A stretch of DNA of 6,836 nt from DRQF01 sp964559135. Its GTDB lineage: Bacteria > Planctomycetota > GCA-002687715 > DRQF01. Under the pieces are notes generated by a model. That model saw nothing but the letters and a program-made list of their open reading frames with translations, did no database searches and was not told the DNA's origin. Position 1 is the stretch's first letter. Each line of letters starts with the position of its first letter. Of this stretch, positions 6,744 to 6,836 are shown one piece after another. A program made the translations under genes and the position numbers. The DNA lies in contig CAZLGG010000155.1 of NCBI GenBank assembly GCA_964559135.1, forward strand, positions 1-6,836, in the 5' to 3' direction.

Positions 6744-6832
6744 TCTCACGGAGACACAGAGGCACGGAGACTCATCCGGCAAGCAGGTGACGATGGGGCC
6801 CGTTTTCTCTGCGGCTCCGTGGCTCCGTGAGA
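6744..6832. repeat. Octamer-built inverted repeat, unit 2
   Basis: The left arm (6744-6769) and the reverse complement of the right arm (6807-6832) agree at 21 of 26 positions, around a 37-base loop. The left arm is three 8-base units (CACGGAGA, CACAGAGG, CACGGAGA; 6747-6770). The right arm holds two perfect copies of GGCTCCGT (6813-6828). It resembles unit 1 in arm sequence and loop length. The window ends four bases after the right arm, so more copies could follow. Confidence 0.75.
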
Positions 6833-6836
6833 GAAA

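Noticed and set aside
6561..6836. Repeats considered as a CRISPR array
   Set aside because: The repeated units are 8 bases long with no spacers, and the arms are inverted rather than direct repeats at even spacing.

Overview
The window is a piece of a GC-rich bacterial chromosome. It holds one partial gene on the minus strand (1-1369), a 166-base divergent intergenic region (1370-1535), a tight four-gene operon on the plus strand (1536-6560), and a 276-base non-coding tail with two inverted-repeat units (6561-6836). There are no phage, plasmid, transposase, tRNA, rRNA or CRISPR signals. The strong G/C bias at third codon positions also produces many long antisense shadow frames. The combination of a Gld-type ABC module, a DUF4340-type protein, a GT4 glycosyltransferase and intergenic CACGGAG-type repeats fits an uncultivated Gram-negative-like lineage such as Planctomycetota, Acidobacteriota or Myxococcota. 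That assignment is an impression, not a demonstrated placement.

Minus strand: the first 1369 bases encode a GT4-type (GT-B fold) glycosyltransferase of at least 456 residues. It reads left across the window edge without a stop. It is easily missed because its 3' end is outside the window and only short out-of-frame ORFs appear complete there. It probably acts in cell-surface polysaccharide or glycoconjugate synthesis.

Plus strand: the operon encodes, in order, an ABC ATPase (GldA-like), a six-helix ABC-2 type permease (GldF-like), a 742-residue membrane-anchored extracytoplasmic protein (GldG-like, ABC_transp_aux type) and a 374-residue membrane-anchored DUF4340-type protein. The genes overlap by 4 and 1 bases and are then separated by 11 bases, and the three downstream genes have good Shine-Dalgarno sequences. 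The expected assembly is a permease-ATPase core in the inner membrane carrying two large extracytoplasmic subunits. In Flavobacterium the Gld homologues are linked to gliding, but such modules are widespread in bacteria not known to glide, and the substrate here is unknown.

The most notable points are an apparent tandem duplication of the N-terminal extracytoplasmic domain in the GldG-like protein, charged low-complexity linkers in both extracytoplasmic partners, and octamer-built inverted repeats just downstream of the operon. I found no strong evidence for an entirely new system. The operon is a recognisable but functionally uncharacterised transporter type.
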